From the NCBI RefSeq assembly GCF_003944765.1, contig NZ_RWIU01000001.1, positions 62,001 through 126,000 of the forward strand: a stretch of DNA of 64,000 bases. The letters are read 5' to 3'. Shown piece by piece: positions 14,665 through 23,604 of the stretch. A program made the translations under genes and the position numbers. The stretch is from Hymenobacter perfusus (lineage in GTDB: Bacteria; Bacteroidota; Bacteroidia; Cytophagales; Hymenobacteraceae). Every line of letters begins with the position of its first letter. Position 1 is the stretch's first letter. The notes beneath the pieces were generated by a model that saw only the letters and a list, made by a program, of their open reading frames with translations, did no database searches and was not told the origin of the DNA.

Positions 14665-15738
14665 ATGGATTCTTCTTCTCCCAACTCACCTGATAACCTG
14701 CCCATTTCTCCGGCCCCGTCCCTATCGGCAGCGCCCGAAACCCCAGCAGCCGAGGCGACGGAAAGTCTCTCCTCTTTCGCTCCCCGCACCGACCTGAGTC
14801 ACCTGAGCCGCCACGCTGAGGCCATCCGCCAAGAGTTGGGCAAAGTGATTGTGGGTCAGCAGGCGCTGGCCGAGCTGCTGCTGGTGGCGTTGCTGGCTGA
14901 TGGTCACGTGCTGCTCGAAGGCGTGCCCGGCGTAGCCAAAACCCTTACGGCCAAACTTCTCGCCCGCACCCTGAGCGTCCCGTTTAGCCGTCTGCAGTTC
15001 ACTCCCGACCTGATGCCCTCCGATGTGCTGGGCACCTCAGTGTTCCGACCGCAACGCGGCGAGTTCGAGTTCCGGCCCGGCCCTATCTTCGCCAGCGTGG
15101 TACTGATTGACGAAATCAACCGGGCGCCGGCCAAAACGCAGTCGGCCCTGTTTGAGGTGATGGAGGAGCGCCAGATTACCCAGGACGGCACCCGCTACCC
15201 CATGCCCGCGCCGTTTGTGGTGCTAGCCACTCAAAACCCCATTGAGCAGGAAGGTACTTACCGCCTGCCCGAAGCTCAGCTCGACCGGTTCCTATTCAAG
15301 CTCAGCGTGGGCTACCCCAGCGTGGAGGAAGAAGTGGCTATCCTGCAGGGACACCACGCCGGTTTTGGCGGCGCGCCGCTGGACGCAGTGCAGGCCGTGG
15401 TATCGGCGGAGGATCTGCGGCAGCTGCGGGAACAGGTGCAACGGCAACACGTGGAGCCCAAGTTGCTGGAATATATTGCCCGGCTGGTAGGCCAGACGCG
15501 CGCCCACAAGGGCCTGTACCTGGGCGCTTCGCCCCGCGCCTCCCTGGCGTTGCTCAACGGTGCCAAAGCCCTGGCTGCCCTGCGTGGCCGCGACTTCGTG
15601 ACGCCCGAGGATATCCAGTATCTGTGCCCGATGGTGCTGCGCCACCGCATCCAGCTCACCCCGGAGCGCGAAATGGAAGGCGGCACTCCCGACGATGTGG
15701 TGAAGCAGATTCTGCAGCAGATTGAAGTGCCACGGTAG
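14665..15738 (+). CDS. MoxR-family AAA+ ATPase
   Basis: The 357-residue protein is a complete MoxR ATPase. After a Pro/Ser/Ala-rich N-terminal 40 residues comes the conserved GKVIVGQQ block, Walker A at residues 86-93 (GVPGVAKT), LQFTPDLMPSDVLG, Walker B at residues 146-151 (LIDE at its core), then the sensor region LATQNPIEQEGTYRLPEAQLDRF that marks the family. MoxR ATPases act as chaperones that remodel or activate partners with von Willebrand A folds, such as the DUF58 protein encoded next. The gene overlaps nothing and is separated from DUF58 by a long palindromic repeat, so the two may be expressed at different levels. Confidence 0.95.
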   Translation: MDSSSPNSPDNLPISPAPSLSAAPETPAAEATESLSSFAPRTDLSHLSRHAEAIRQELGKVIVGQQALAELLLVALLADGHVLLEGVPGVAKTLTAKLLARTLSVPFSRLQFTPDLMPSDVLGTSVFRPQRGEFEFRPGPIFASVVLIDEINRAPAKTQSALFEVMEERQITQDGTRYPMPAPFVVLATQNPIEQEGTYRLPEAQLDRFLFKLSVGYPSVEEEVAILQGHHAGFGGAPLDAVQAVVSAEDLRQLREQVQRQHVEPKLLEYIARLVGQTRAHKGLYLGASPRASLALLNGAKALAALRGRDFVTPEDIQYLCPMVLRHRIQLTPEREMEGGTPDDVVKQILQQIEVPR

Positions 15739-15760
15739 AGCATATGCGTACAATCGAACT

Positions 15761-15866
15761 TCATGCTGAGCGCAGCGGAGCGGAGTCGAAGCATCTCTAC
15801 CTCTGACTAACTCAATCGTGAAAACGAAGCGGCAGAGATGCTTCGACTCCGCTGCGCTCAGCATGA
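15761..15866. repeat. Long inverted repeat between the MoxR and DUF58 genes
   Basis: The left arm at 15761-15798 (beginning TCATGCTGAGCGCAGCGGAG) and the right arm at 15834-15866 (ending GCTGCGCTCAGCATGA) are complementary over 33 bases; the left arm carries five extra bases, GCGGA, a local duplication. The loop is 35 bases. No T tract follows. The right arm is open in the reading frame of the DUF58 gene and would add MLRLRCAQHDV to it if an upstream start were used. Confidence 0.9.
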
Positions 15867-15888
15867 CGTTTACTATTCTTCCCTGTCC

Positions 15889-17232
15889 TTGAAATCCTTC
15901 TTTCTCACCCGCCGCTTCTTTCTGTTGATGACCGCCCTGATTGCCGGGCTGGTGGTGGCGTTTTTCCTGCCCGGCTGGCTGGCCCCGGTGCAGCTGGGCC
16001 TGGGCCTGGCGGTGGCCCTGATGGTGGTGGATATCGTGCTGCTGTATGCGGGCGGCGGGGGCGTGTTCGGGCGGCGAGTAATGGGCGACAAGCTGGCCAA
16101 CGGCTCCGACAACGATATTGCCCTCTACCTCGAAAACCTGTACCGCTTTCCCATCCGCACCGAAACGATTGACGAGATTCCGCACCAGTTTCAGCGGCGC
16201 GACGTGCTGTTCCGGGCCGCTATCAAGCCCGGCGAAACCAGCATCATCAGCTACCGGCTGCGGCCCACCAAGCGCGGCGAGTACGAGTTCGGGGCCATGA
16301 ACGTGTACGCGGCCTCCCCGCTGGGTTTGGTGCGGCGGCGGTTCCGGTTCGATGAGAGCCGGGTGGTGCCGGTGTATCCATCATTTCTGCAGATGCGGCA
16401 GTACGAGCTGCTGGCCATTCACAACCGCCTCACCGAAGTCGGCGTGAAGCGCATCCGGCGGGTGGGCCAGAGCATGGAATTTGAGCAGATCCGGCCCTAC
16501 GTGGCCGGCGACGACCCGCGCAACATCAACTGGAAAGCTACCGCCCGCCGCGCCACGACGCCCGAGGCCGCCGACTCGCTGGTGGTGAACCACTACCAGG
16601 ACGAGCGGGCCCAGCAAGTGTACTGCCTCATTGACAAAGGCCGGGTGATGCGCATGCCCTTCGAAGGCCTGAGCCTGCTCGATTACGCCATCAACGCCAC
16701 GCTGGTGGTTAGCAACATTGCCCTCATCAAGCACGATAAGGCCGGGCTGATGACCTTTTCGCACCAGCCCGGGGCTATGGTGGCCGCCGACCGGCGCAGC
16801 GGCCACCTGCGCAAGCTGCTGGAAGTGCTCTACCGCCAGAAAACCAAATACCTCGAAACCGACTACGAGCGGCTCTATGTATCGGTGCGCAGTCATATCC
16901 GGCAGCGCAGCCTGCTCATCCTGTTCACCAACTTCGAGACGCTCTATGGCATGCAGCGCCAGCTACCTTATCTGCGCCGCATGGCCAAAGACCACCTGCT
17001 GCTGGTAGTCTTTTTCGAGAATACCGAGCTTCGCTCCTACCTCGATGGCCCCACCGAAACCACCCAGGACGTGTACAACCAGACGGTAGCCGAGAAATTC
17101 GCCCAGGAAAAACGCCAGATTGTGCGTGAGCTGAACCGCTACGGCATTCACGCCCTGCTCACCGCCCCCCAGAACCTGACGGTAAATACCATCAACAAAT
17201 ACCTGGAGTTTAAGGCCCGAGGGCTGATTTGA
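15889..17232 (+). CDS. DUF58 (von Willebrand A-like) membrane protein
   Basis: The 447-residue protein has two membrane helices at the start (FFLLMTALIAGLVVAFFLP and LGLGLAVALMVVDIVLLYAG), a beta domain, and then the DUF58 core: GQSMEFEQIRPYVAGDDPRNINWKATAR (positions near 200-230), a metal-site-like VYCLIDKGRVMRMPFEG, and LLILFTNFETLYGMQRQLPYLRR. DUF58 proteins have a vWA fold and are the presumed clients of MoxR ATPases. I chose TTG 15889, giving LKSFFLTRRFF as the N-terminus; the ATG at 15838 lies inside the palindromic repeat and ATG 15928 would cut the first helix. It is the last gene of the MoxR series; a hairpin follows. Confidence 0.88.
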   Translation: MKSFFLTRRFFLLMTALIAGLVVAFFLPGWLAPVQLGLGLAVALMVVDIVLLYAGGGGVFGRRVMGDKLANGSDNDIALYLENLYRFPIRTETIDEIPHQFQRRDVLFRAAIKPGETSIISYRLRPTKRGEYEFGAMNVYAASPLGLVRRRFRFDESRVVPVYPSFLQMRQYELLAIHNRLTEVGVKRIRRVGQSMEFEQIRPYVAGDDPRNINWKATARRATTPEAADSLVVNHYQDERAQQVYCLIDKGRVMRMPFEGLSLLDYAINATLVVSNIALIKHDKAGLMTFSHQPGAMVAADRRSGHLRKLLEVLYRQKTKYLETDYERLYVSVRSHIRQRSLLILFTNFETLYGMQRQLPYLRRMAKDHLLLVVFFENTELRSYLDGPTETTQDVYNQTVAEKFAQEKRQIVRELNRYGIHALLTAPQNLTVNTINKYLEFKARGLI

Positions 17233-17253
17233 GAGAGGAACTTGCAGGAATAT

Positions 17254-17367
17254 AGCCCGTCATCCTAAGCCCATCGAAGGACCTTTTTGCGCCCGAACGA
17301 GTCGTTGGTACGATAGTCGTTATAGCGTGAGAAAGTCCTTCGCTGGGCTTAGGATGACGGGCTTTTT
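17254..17367 (+). repeat. Long inverted repeat with T tract after the DUF58 gene
   Basis: AGCCCGTCATCCTAAGCCCA at 17254 onward pairs with the complement ending at 17363 (GGGCTTAGGATGACGGGCT), about 31 of 34 positions, with a loop of about 45 bases. TTTTT follows directly, so it can act as the terminator of the MoxR-DUF58 unit. It belongs to the same style of dispersed palindrome as 15761-15866 but has a different sequence. Confidence 0.85.
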
Positions 17368-17423
17368 ACTCCGCCCGCCTTCAAACTTTCTACCTTCGCC
17401 GTTCCGCTCCGCTTGCCTTTCCC

Positions 17424-19517
17424 ATGCCTATGCGTTTCTTCCTGTTGTTGCTGGCGTGCCTGCTCACGCGCCCGGTTTTCGCTCTGCCCACCGTTCCGCT
17501 AGCCACCCGCATGCTGCTGCCGGTGCCCACCCGCGCCAACTGGGGCCAGGGCCGCTTCCTGGTGAAGCCCGACTTCACCTGGCAGGTGTTCACGCCCCAG
17601 CAGACGCCCGCCACCCTTGCCGCCGACTCGGCCGTGGCGGAAGCCGTGGAGCGGCTGGTGCTGCCGGTGCTGCTGCCGGGTCGGACCCGGGCCAACCGGC
17701 GGCGGGCTTCCCCCCTGCCCACGGCGGCGCTGGTGCTGCAGTATGGCCGCCCCGGCAACCTGCTGACGGTGGGCGAGGACGAATCGTACACGCTGCGCGT
17801 GACGCCAATGGGCGTGGCCCTCAACGCGCCCACCCACCTGGGCCTGCTGCGCGGCCTGGCCACCCTGCGGGAGTTGGCGGCCCCCAACAAGGTGGGGGGT
17901 TCCGTGTTGCCCGAAGTAGATGTGGCCGACGCCCCGCGCTTCCCCTGGCGCGGTTTGCTCATGGATGCAGCCCGCCATTTCATGCCCGTAGCCGTTATCA
18001 AGCGCAACCTGGATGGCATGTGGGCGACCAAGCTCAACGTGCTGCACTGGCATCTGAGTGACGATCAGGGTTTCCGGGTGGAAAGCCGCACGCTGCCGCG
18101 CCTTTCGCAGGTGAGCGGCCAGTTCTACTCGCAGCGGCAGGTGCGCGATGTTATCCGCTACGCTGCCCGGCGCGGCATTCGGGTGGTGCCCGAGTTCGAC
18201 GTACCGGGCCATACCATTGCCTGGCAGGCGGCCTACCCTGAGTTATCATCCAACGACTCTACCTACACCGTGTACCAGAGCTGGCGGCTGGCTAACGTGG
18301 CCTTTGACCCTACCAAGGAAACCACGTACGCATTGCTCGACACGCTGTTCGGGGAGATGACGCGGCTGTTTCCCGACCCGTACTTCCACATCGGGGGCGA
18401 CGAAAACGACGGGCGGCAGTGGCGGCGCAGTCCGCGCATCATGGCTTTTGCCCGCACCAACGGCATGCTCAAAGCTGATGGTAAAACCCTCGACAAGCAC
18501 GCTCTTCAGACCTATTTCAACCGCCGCGTACTGGGTATCGTGACCAAATATGGCAAAACGATGGTGGGCTGGGACGAGATTCTGGGACCGGGCCTGCCCA
18601 CCAACGCCGTAATCCAGAGCTGGCGGGGCAAGAAAGGCGTGCTCGACGCCGTGAAGGCCGGCAACCCGGCCCTGCTTTCCAGCGGCTACTACATCGACCT
18701 GAACCAATCGGCGGCCTTTCATTACGCCACCGACCCGCTGCCCGACGCCACCGGCCTCACCCCGGCCCAGCAGCAGCTGGTATTAGGCGGCGAGGCCACC
18801 ATGTGGGCCGAATTCGCGGATTCCATCATTGTCGATTCGCGCATCTGGCCCCGGACGGCCGCGGTAGCGGAGCGGTTGTGGAGTGCCGCCACCGTCCGCG
18901 ACGTGCCCGATATGTACCGCCGGCTGGCCTTGCTGAGTCCGCAACTGGAAACGCTGGGCTTGCAGCACCGCCGGGCGCCGCAGCTGCTGCTGCGGCAGCT
19001 GGCCGGCTCAGCGGCGGCCGTGCCCCCGCTGCGTACCCTGGCCCAGGTGCTGGAGCCGGTGAAGGAGTACAAGCGCCACTTTCAAGGCTTCATCTACACC
19101 ACCCAGACCCCGCTCAACCGCCTCGTGGACGCCGCCCCCGCCGAATCGGACGGAGCGCGGGAGTTCGGGCAGCTGGTAGACACGTTGCTCATGGCCCGCA
19201 CCACCGCGCCCTCTGCTGTGCGCCGCTACCTGCCCCAACTCCGCGACCAGCTCCAGCTTTGGCAAAAGAACGATGCGTTGGTACAGCCCACACTGCAGCA
19301 AAACCCGCTGCTGCAGGAGTATGCCCTGATTTCCACTCACCTGAAAACCGCCGCCACGCTGGCCCTGGAACGCCTCGCGCTGCTGGAGAAAGGCCAGACG
19401 CCCACGTCCGCCGCGCAAACTGCCGCCCTCAAGCAGCTCGACGCGCTGAAAGTGCCCGTCGGCCAGACGGAACTGGCTGTGCTGCCGCACTTGCGCCGGC
19501 TGGTGGAGGCGAAGTAG
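17424..19517 (+). CDS. Glycoside hydrolase family 20 beta-N-acetylhexosaminidase
   Basis: The 697-residue protein has a signal peptide (MRFFLLLLACLLTRPVFA), a GH20 N-terminal b-domain (residues 30-165) and a GH20 catalytic barrel: FPWRGLLMDAARHFMPVAVIKRNLDGM, KLNVLHWHLSDDQGFRVES, GIRVVPEFDVPGHT and the catalytic Asp326-Glu327 pair in YFHIGGDEND. Other substrate-site parts such as GWDEIL and GGEATMWAEFAD are present. It would release terminal GlcNAc or GalNAc from chitin fragments, glycans or peptidoglycan pieces in the periplasm or outside. The last 190 residues form a helical extension. Length is usual for the family. No SusCD or other glycan genes adjoin it. Confidence 0.93.
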   Translation: MPMRFFLLLLACLLTRPVFALPTVPLATRMLLPVPTRANWGQGRFLVKPDFTWQVFTPQQTPATLAADSAVAEAVERLVLPVLLPGRTRANRRRASPLPTAALVLQYGRPGNLLTVGEDESYTLRVTPMGVALNAPTHLGLLRGLATLRELAAPNKVGGSVLPEVDVADAPRFPWRGLLMDAARHFMPVAVIKRNLDGMWATKLNVLHWHLSDDQGFRVESRTLPRLSQVSGQFYSQRQVRDVIRYAARRGIRVVPEFDVPGHTIAWQAAYPELSSNDSTYTVYQSWRLANVAFDPTKETTYALLDTLFGEMTRLFPDPYFHIGGDENDGRQWRRSPRIMAFARTNGMLKADGKTLDKHALQTYFNRRVLGIVTKYGKTMVGWDEILGPGLPTNAVIQSWRGKKGVLDAVKAGNPALLSSGYYIDLNQSAAFHYATDPLPDATGLTPAQQQLVLGGEATMWAEFADSIIVDSRIWPRTAAVAERLWSAATVRDVPDMYRRLALLSPQLETLGLQHRRAPQLLLRQLAGSAAAVPPLRTLAQVLEPVKEYKRHFQGFIYTTQTPLNRLVDAAPAESDGAREFGQLVDTLLMARTTAPSAVRRYLPQLRDQLQLWQKNDALVQPTLQQNPLLQEYALISTHLKTAATLALERLALLEKGQTPTSAAQTAALKQLDALKVPVGQTELAVLPHLRRLVEAK

Positions 19518-19627
19518 CCGTATAGCAGTATAAAGGATTATAGTGAGTTGCAACGTCAGCACACGAGATTTGTCGCAGGCTCGGAATGACGTTCTACTTA
19601 CCTCCCATCGTCACCGCTTCACCCAAC

Positions 19628-22600
19628 TCAAAACAACACTGCCACCTGCATGCGGCCGGTATGCACGGCATTGAGGCCGTTGGCTTTGCGGCCGTCGTAG
19701 GCCAGCGTGACGTTGAGGCCGTTGCTTAGGCGCTGCTCCAGGTTCAGATTCCAGGTGAAGTTGCTGCCGGGGCGCAGGGCGTTCAGGATTTCGAGGCCCA
19801 CGAGGCTGGCCTGGTTCCCCTCGAACCCCACGCGCACGTAGCGCGTGGTGAGGGCCAGGGTGCGCTTGCCCACCTGGCTGATGCGCGTTTCCAGGCCCAG
19901 GTCGTCGAAGGTGCCGCGGGTGTCTTCGTCGGGGCCGTTGGTGTTGTTTTTGGTGGTGCGCAGGTAGCTGGTGGTCAGCCGCAGCACCTGGTTGGGCTGG
20001 TAGCTGATTTCGGGCGCCAGCTCGTATTGCAGCACCCGAAAATTCCGTTCCGGCAGGTAGTTTGCCAGGTTTTCGCGGATACCGCGCGTGGTGGTGAAGC
20101 GCCCCGTAAACGACTTCGCCAGCGTCCGGCGCAGCAGCAGGCTCTGGCTGGCGAGGTTGCGCGTATCGGAGCCCTGCGTGAGCAGTACCTTCTGCTGGGT
20201 TTGCTGCACCGTGAATTCCACACCGAAAACAGGATTCGAACGGTTAAAATAGACGGTGTTCCGCAGTAGCTTATTCAGGCTCAGGAGCAGCGTATCGTTG
20301 GTCTGAAAAGCAAACGGATTCAGCCTGGATGACAAGGTATTTTCCGTAGTACGCCGGTCCAGCGTCACGGTGCTGAGCGCCGAAAACCGGCCCACGAAAC
20401 CGCGCCAGCCGGGTTGTTCCCGCCAGCCCCGGGGGGCGTTGGTGGTGAGCCGGTAGCTGAACCGGTTGGTAAAGGCCGGAGTGTACACGTCGGTGGGCAA
20501 AAAGAGCTTGATGTAGGTGCGGTACTGGGCATCGGGCGTCTGGGCCTCAAAAAACTCATTGCGCTGCTGCTGGCCGTCCTGGTTCAGGTCGTCCCAGTAA
20601 TGCGTACCCTGCCCGGCCGGCACCGCCAGAAACGTATAGTCGCGGCGCGCTTCCCGGCCGGTACCCACGGCGTAGCTCAGTTCCGAGCGCAGCACATTCT
20701 GCAGAAAGCTGGCGTTCCAGTCGAGCTTACCCAGCACCGTATGTTGCCGGGCCGAATCACGCACGGCCAGGTCGCGGTACGTGGCCAGAATGGCTATATC
20801 CTGATTCTGGCCGAAGCGGGAAGCGAAGGTTCCCTGCCAGGTCTGGGCGCGGCCCCGCTCGCGTAGGGCCGTTTGATCGGGGTTGGGAGTCTGGTCGCGG
20901 CGGTAGCTGTAATCGAGCCGAAAGCGGGTGCGGGCCGAGTCGCGGCTTTGCAGAAACAGCGCGTGCTCATCGTAATAGTTGGCCGAGGTAAGCGAATCGC
21001 CGGCAGCCCTGGCTACACGGTTTTTATCGAATCGGTACACGTAGCCGGGCACTACCGGGCCAGCCACGTAGCGGGCAGCCGCTTCCCCCCGCGTCCAGGT
21101 TGATTCGCGGCGGCCCGATTCCGAGTTCAGCAGAAACAGGTTGCCGCGCAGCTGCACCGGTCCCAGCTGCCGGGCCACATCCAGCCAGTGTTGCACTCCA
21201 TCTACCTCCCCTGCCCGGTAGCGCCGGCTCAGGCGGTAGCCCATGGCGTTGTCAACGTCTTTTACCAACCCGATGGCCGCGTTCAGAATATTCTCCTCCA
21301 GCGGCTTCTGATTGTTGGTGATGAGCGTGTTGGAAGTACTCCAGTTGCGGTCAAACTCAATATCCCGGTATCGGTCGATGGGCGCAAACCGGCGGCTAGT
21401 ATACTCGTAGTCGAGGGCGCTGCGCAGCTTATAGCCGGCCAAGCCGGGAATCCGCACCGAGCGGTCCTGCACGGCGTAGCCCACCCGCACAGCCTGCCCC
21501 TGCGCCGACTCCGGCGAGAAGCGGTTCAAATCCAGATCGGAAGCCGCCAAGTCCACAAACACCGTGGCCGTGGAGTCGAGCCGATAGCTGGTGCCCACCG
21601 TCAGGAGCTGCTTCTGCAAGGGCGTTGGCAGCAGCCGAATGGGGGCATAATCGCCGCGTCCTTCGCCCACAAACTCATACACCCGGCCGTTGGCGTTGCC
21701 GTTGGTGGTGCTGATGCGGTAACTGCCCTGGTTAGCTCCCAGGTTGGTAAAACGCACCGTGTACGCGCCCTGCAGCGTATCGCGCAGCGGAAACACAAAT
21801 ACCGGCACCAGCTGGCCGGTAACGGGGTCAGGCTGTACCACCCGGCTATACTGGATCTGCTGCCGGTCGTAGGTGGCGGAATCGGCACCGGGCAGCCGGG
21901 CCAGGCTCACGTTGCCGCGCAGATTGCGCAGGCGGGCCTTGGTGGTATCATCCAAGGTAAGGTTGGGGGAATTGTCGGGGTTATCGGCTTCGCGGTAGAA
22001 GTTGGCGTGCACCTGCAGGCGGCCCAGCTGTTGATAGTGGCTGGCCTGCACCAGGGAGCGGGTATAGTTAAAGTCGGAGTACTCAAAATCGACCTTGATG
22101 CGTGTGTTGCTGGTGATGAGGTGGCGGGGCGAAAACGTCAGCTCAGCCTGGTTATAATCGATAACGTAGTCAAAATCGAAGCCGCGCATCAGCAGCCGGC
22201 CATCCAGGTACACCCGCTCGGAGTTGGCCAGAATGATGATGAATTGCTCCCCGTTGGGCCCTCGCAGACGGTACGGGCCCTGCACGTTCTCAATGGGCGC
22301 AATATCCACGCTGGCAAACTTGCCCTTCGCCACGCCCGCCGCCACCGAGGTAGTAGCAAAGGCCTCGCCGCGTTTCAGGGACAATAGCGGCCCATTGCGC
22401 CGGCCGGTGGTCGTTACGGTCTGGCTTACCCCATTGGGGCCGGTACTGTTGGGGCTGAGGCCGGGGCGGGTAGCGTCGGCGGGCGGCCCGTTCTGGGGCT
22501 GGCCGGGTGGCGTGGGCACCGTGGGCGGGGCCGTCACGAAGGTACCCGTACTGGTACCGGCCGCATTCGGATACTGAATCAGCTGCGGATTGCTTACGCC

Positions 22601-23446
22601 CGGGCCGCTACCACCGCCAAAACCACCCACCGGCAGCTGCCCAAAGTTGACCTCTGCCGCGCCGCCCTGAATATTTTTGTAGAAGCGCAGAAAGTAATCG
22701 GGCTTGTTACGCAGCACCACGTCGCCGGCCGTCAGGTTCCAGCGCGGGTGCGTGAGGGTGATGTAAATCCGGTCGAACTCCTGGAGCTGCTGGGTATTAC
22801 CCTCGGGCTGAAACGGCACATTCTGGTCGGAAATAGCGGCCGTCAGGTTGATCTGGTCAGTGAGCTTACCTTCCAGCTGCAGGTTGAGCGAGGAATTAAC
22901 AAACACATTCTGGGAGTTGCCGAACGAAACGCCCCGCGAGAGGTTGCCGCTTTTGTTGATGCCCGGCGTACTCAGAATCTGCTCCTTCACCGCAAAGTCC
23001 TCCATCCCAAACGACGGCCGCCGCCAGAATTCCAGACTATCCATGAGCCGGCGCGGCCGCAGGTAGCGCGCGGCCGAGAGCTGCATGGGCAGCACCCGGT
23101 AGCACACCTGCACCGAATCAGGACCGCCGGGTAGCACAAGGTCGGGGCGGCCGGGCTCGGGGCTGGGCACCCGCCGCCCCGGCAGCACCAGCCGGTACCG
23201 GTCGAGGCGCGCATCATATCTCACCGAACGCCCAGCCACACTCACCGAAGCCGGTACAATGGTCAGGGTGTCGCGCAGGGCAAACTCCGTGGTATCCCGT
23301 CCCGGCGTGAGGCGCACCCACGCGCACCGGCGGGTACTGGGCGGGGCGTCGGGGCGTTGCTGGGCCCGGGCTGTTCCCACAACCAGCACCAGCCAACCCA
23401 GCAGTACGCACAAGCGCAGGAAGGAAGGCGTAGAGTTGCTGGTCAT
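19628..23446 (-). CDS. Very large outer-membrane protein conserved in Bacteroidota, function unknown
   Basis: The 1272-residue protein has a signal peptide (residues 1-28, ending TARAQ). Residues of about 150-260 carry a conserved block: STPGINKSGNLSRGVSFGNS, then LNLQLEGKLTDQINLTAAIS, FQPEGNTQQLQEFDRIYI and RWNLTAGDVVLRNKPDYF. Similar wording occurs in uncharacterised Bacteroidota outer-membrane proteins and recalls part of the T9SS protein SprA, although this protein is half that size. After residue 450 come many alternating beta strands (tandem YRLDSTATVFVDLAASDLDL-like segments) and a final aromatic strand ending RMQVAVLF, as in outer-membrane barrels. A Pro/Gly/Asn-rich insert at about residues 270-350 interrupts the conserved part. 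It lies 158 bases behind the histidine kinase on the same strand. Confidence 0.8.
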   Translation of the reverse strand: MTSNSTPSFLRLCVLLGWLVLVVGTARAQQRPDAPPSTRRCAWVRLTPGRDTTEFALRDTLTIVPASVSVAGRSVRYDARLDRYRLVLPGRRVPSPEPGRPDLVLPGGPDSVQVCYRVLPMQLSAARYLRPRRLMDSLEFWRRPSFGMEDFAVKEQILSTPGINKSGNLSRGVSFGNSQNVFVNSSLNLQLEGKLTDQINLTAAISDQNVPFQPEGNTQQLQEFDRIYITLTHPRWNLTAGDVVLRNKPDYFLRFYKNIQGGAAEVNFGQLPVGGFGGGSGPGVSNPQLIQYPNAAGTSTGTFVTAPPTVPTPPGQPQNGPPADATRPGLSPNSTGPNGVSQTVTTTGRRNGPLLSLKRGEAFATTSVAAGVAKGKFASVDIAPIENVQGPYRLRGPNGEQFIIILANSERVYLDGRLLMRGFDFDYVIDYNQAELTFSPRHLITSNTRIKVDFEYSDFNYTRSLVQASHYQQLGRLQVHANFYREADNPDNSPNLTLDDTTKARLRNLRGNVSLARLPGADSATYDRQQIQYSRVVQPDPVTGQLVPVFVFPLRDTLQGAYTVRFTNLGANQGSYRISTTNGNANGRVYEFVGEGRGDYAPIRLLPTPLQKQLLTVGTSYRLDSTATVFVDLAASDLDLNRFSPESAQGQAVRVGYAVQDRSVRIPGLAGYKLRSALDYEYTSRRFAPIDRYRDIEFDRNWSTSNTLITNNQKPLEENILNAAIGLVKDVDNAMGYRLSRRYRAGEVDGVQHWLDVARQLGPVQLRGNLFLLNSESGRRESTWTRGEAAARYVAGPVVPGYVYRFDKNRVARAAGDSLTSANYYDEHALFLQSRDSARTRFRLDYSYRRDQTPNPDQTALRERGRAQTWQGTFASRFGQNQDIAILATYRDLAVRDSARQHTVLGKLDWNASFLQNVLRSELSYAVGTGREARRDYTFLAVPAGQGTHYWDDLNQDGQQQRNEFFEAQTPDAQYRTYIKLFLPTDVYTPAFTNRFSYRLTTNAPRGWREQPGWRGFVGRFSALSTVTLDRRTTENTLSSRLNPFAFQTNDTLLLSLNKLLRNTVYFNRSNPVFGVEFTVQQTQQKVLLTQGSDTRNLASQSLLLRRTLAKSFTGRFTTTRGIRENLANYLPERNFRVLQYELAPEISYQPNQVLRLTTSYLRTTKNNTNGPDEDTRGTFDDLGLETRISQVGKRTLALTTRYVRVGFEGNQASLVGLEILNALRPGSNFTWNLNLEQRLSNGLNVTLAYDGRKANGLNAVHTGRMQVAVLF

Positions 23447-23604
23447 TCAGTAAAATTACGAGGCAGAAAAGCCGGGGCCGCTATAACGCCGAAAGGCCAA
23501 GAAAAGTCAGCAGTGGCGGAGATAAAGTGGAAGTTACGCGGCTGCACCTGTTCCGGACGGCCCGGCAGGCTTTCCGCCGCCTAAGCACCTTACATGCGCG
23601 CCCC

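Noticed and set aside
15838..15888. Upstream start of the DUF58 protein giving MLRLRCAQHDV
   Set aside because: Those residues are the translation of the right arm of the palindromic repeat and not of a conserved protein; TTG at 15889 gives the expected N-terminus.
17424..19517. Polysaccharide utilisation locus around the GH20 enzyme
   Set aside because: The SusC/SusD pair lies more than 40 kb away and no regulator or further glycan enzyme adjoins the GH20 gene.
21188..22387. Open frame of 399 codons on the plus strand inside the outer-membrane protein gene
   Set aside because: The composition is that of an antisense shadow and the minus-strand frame encodes conserved barrel sequence. Similar shadows at 24205-25110, 42097-43515, 40732-41841 and 34012-34740 were left out for the same reason.
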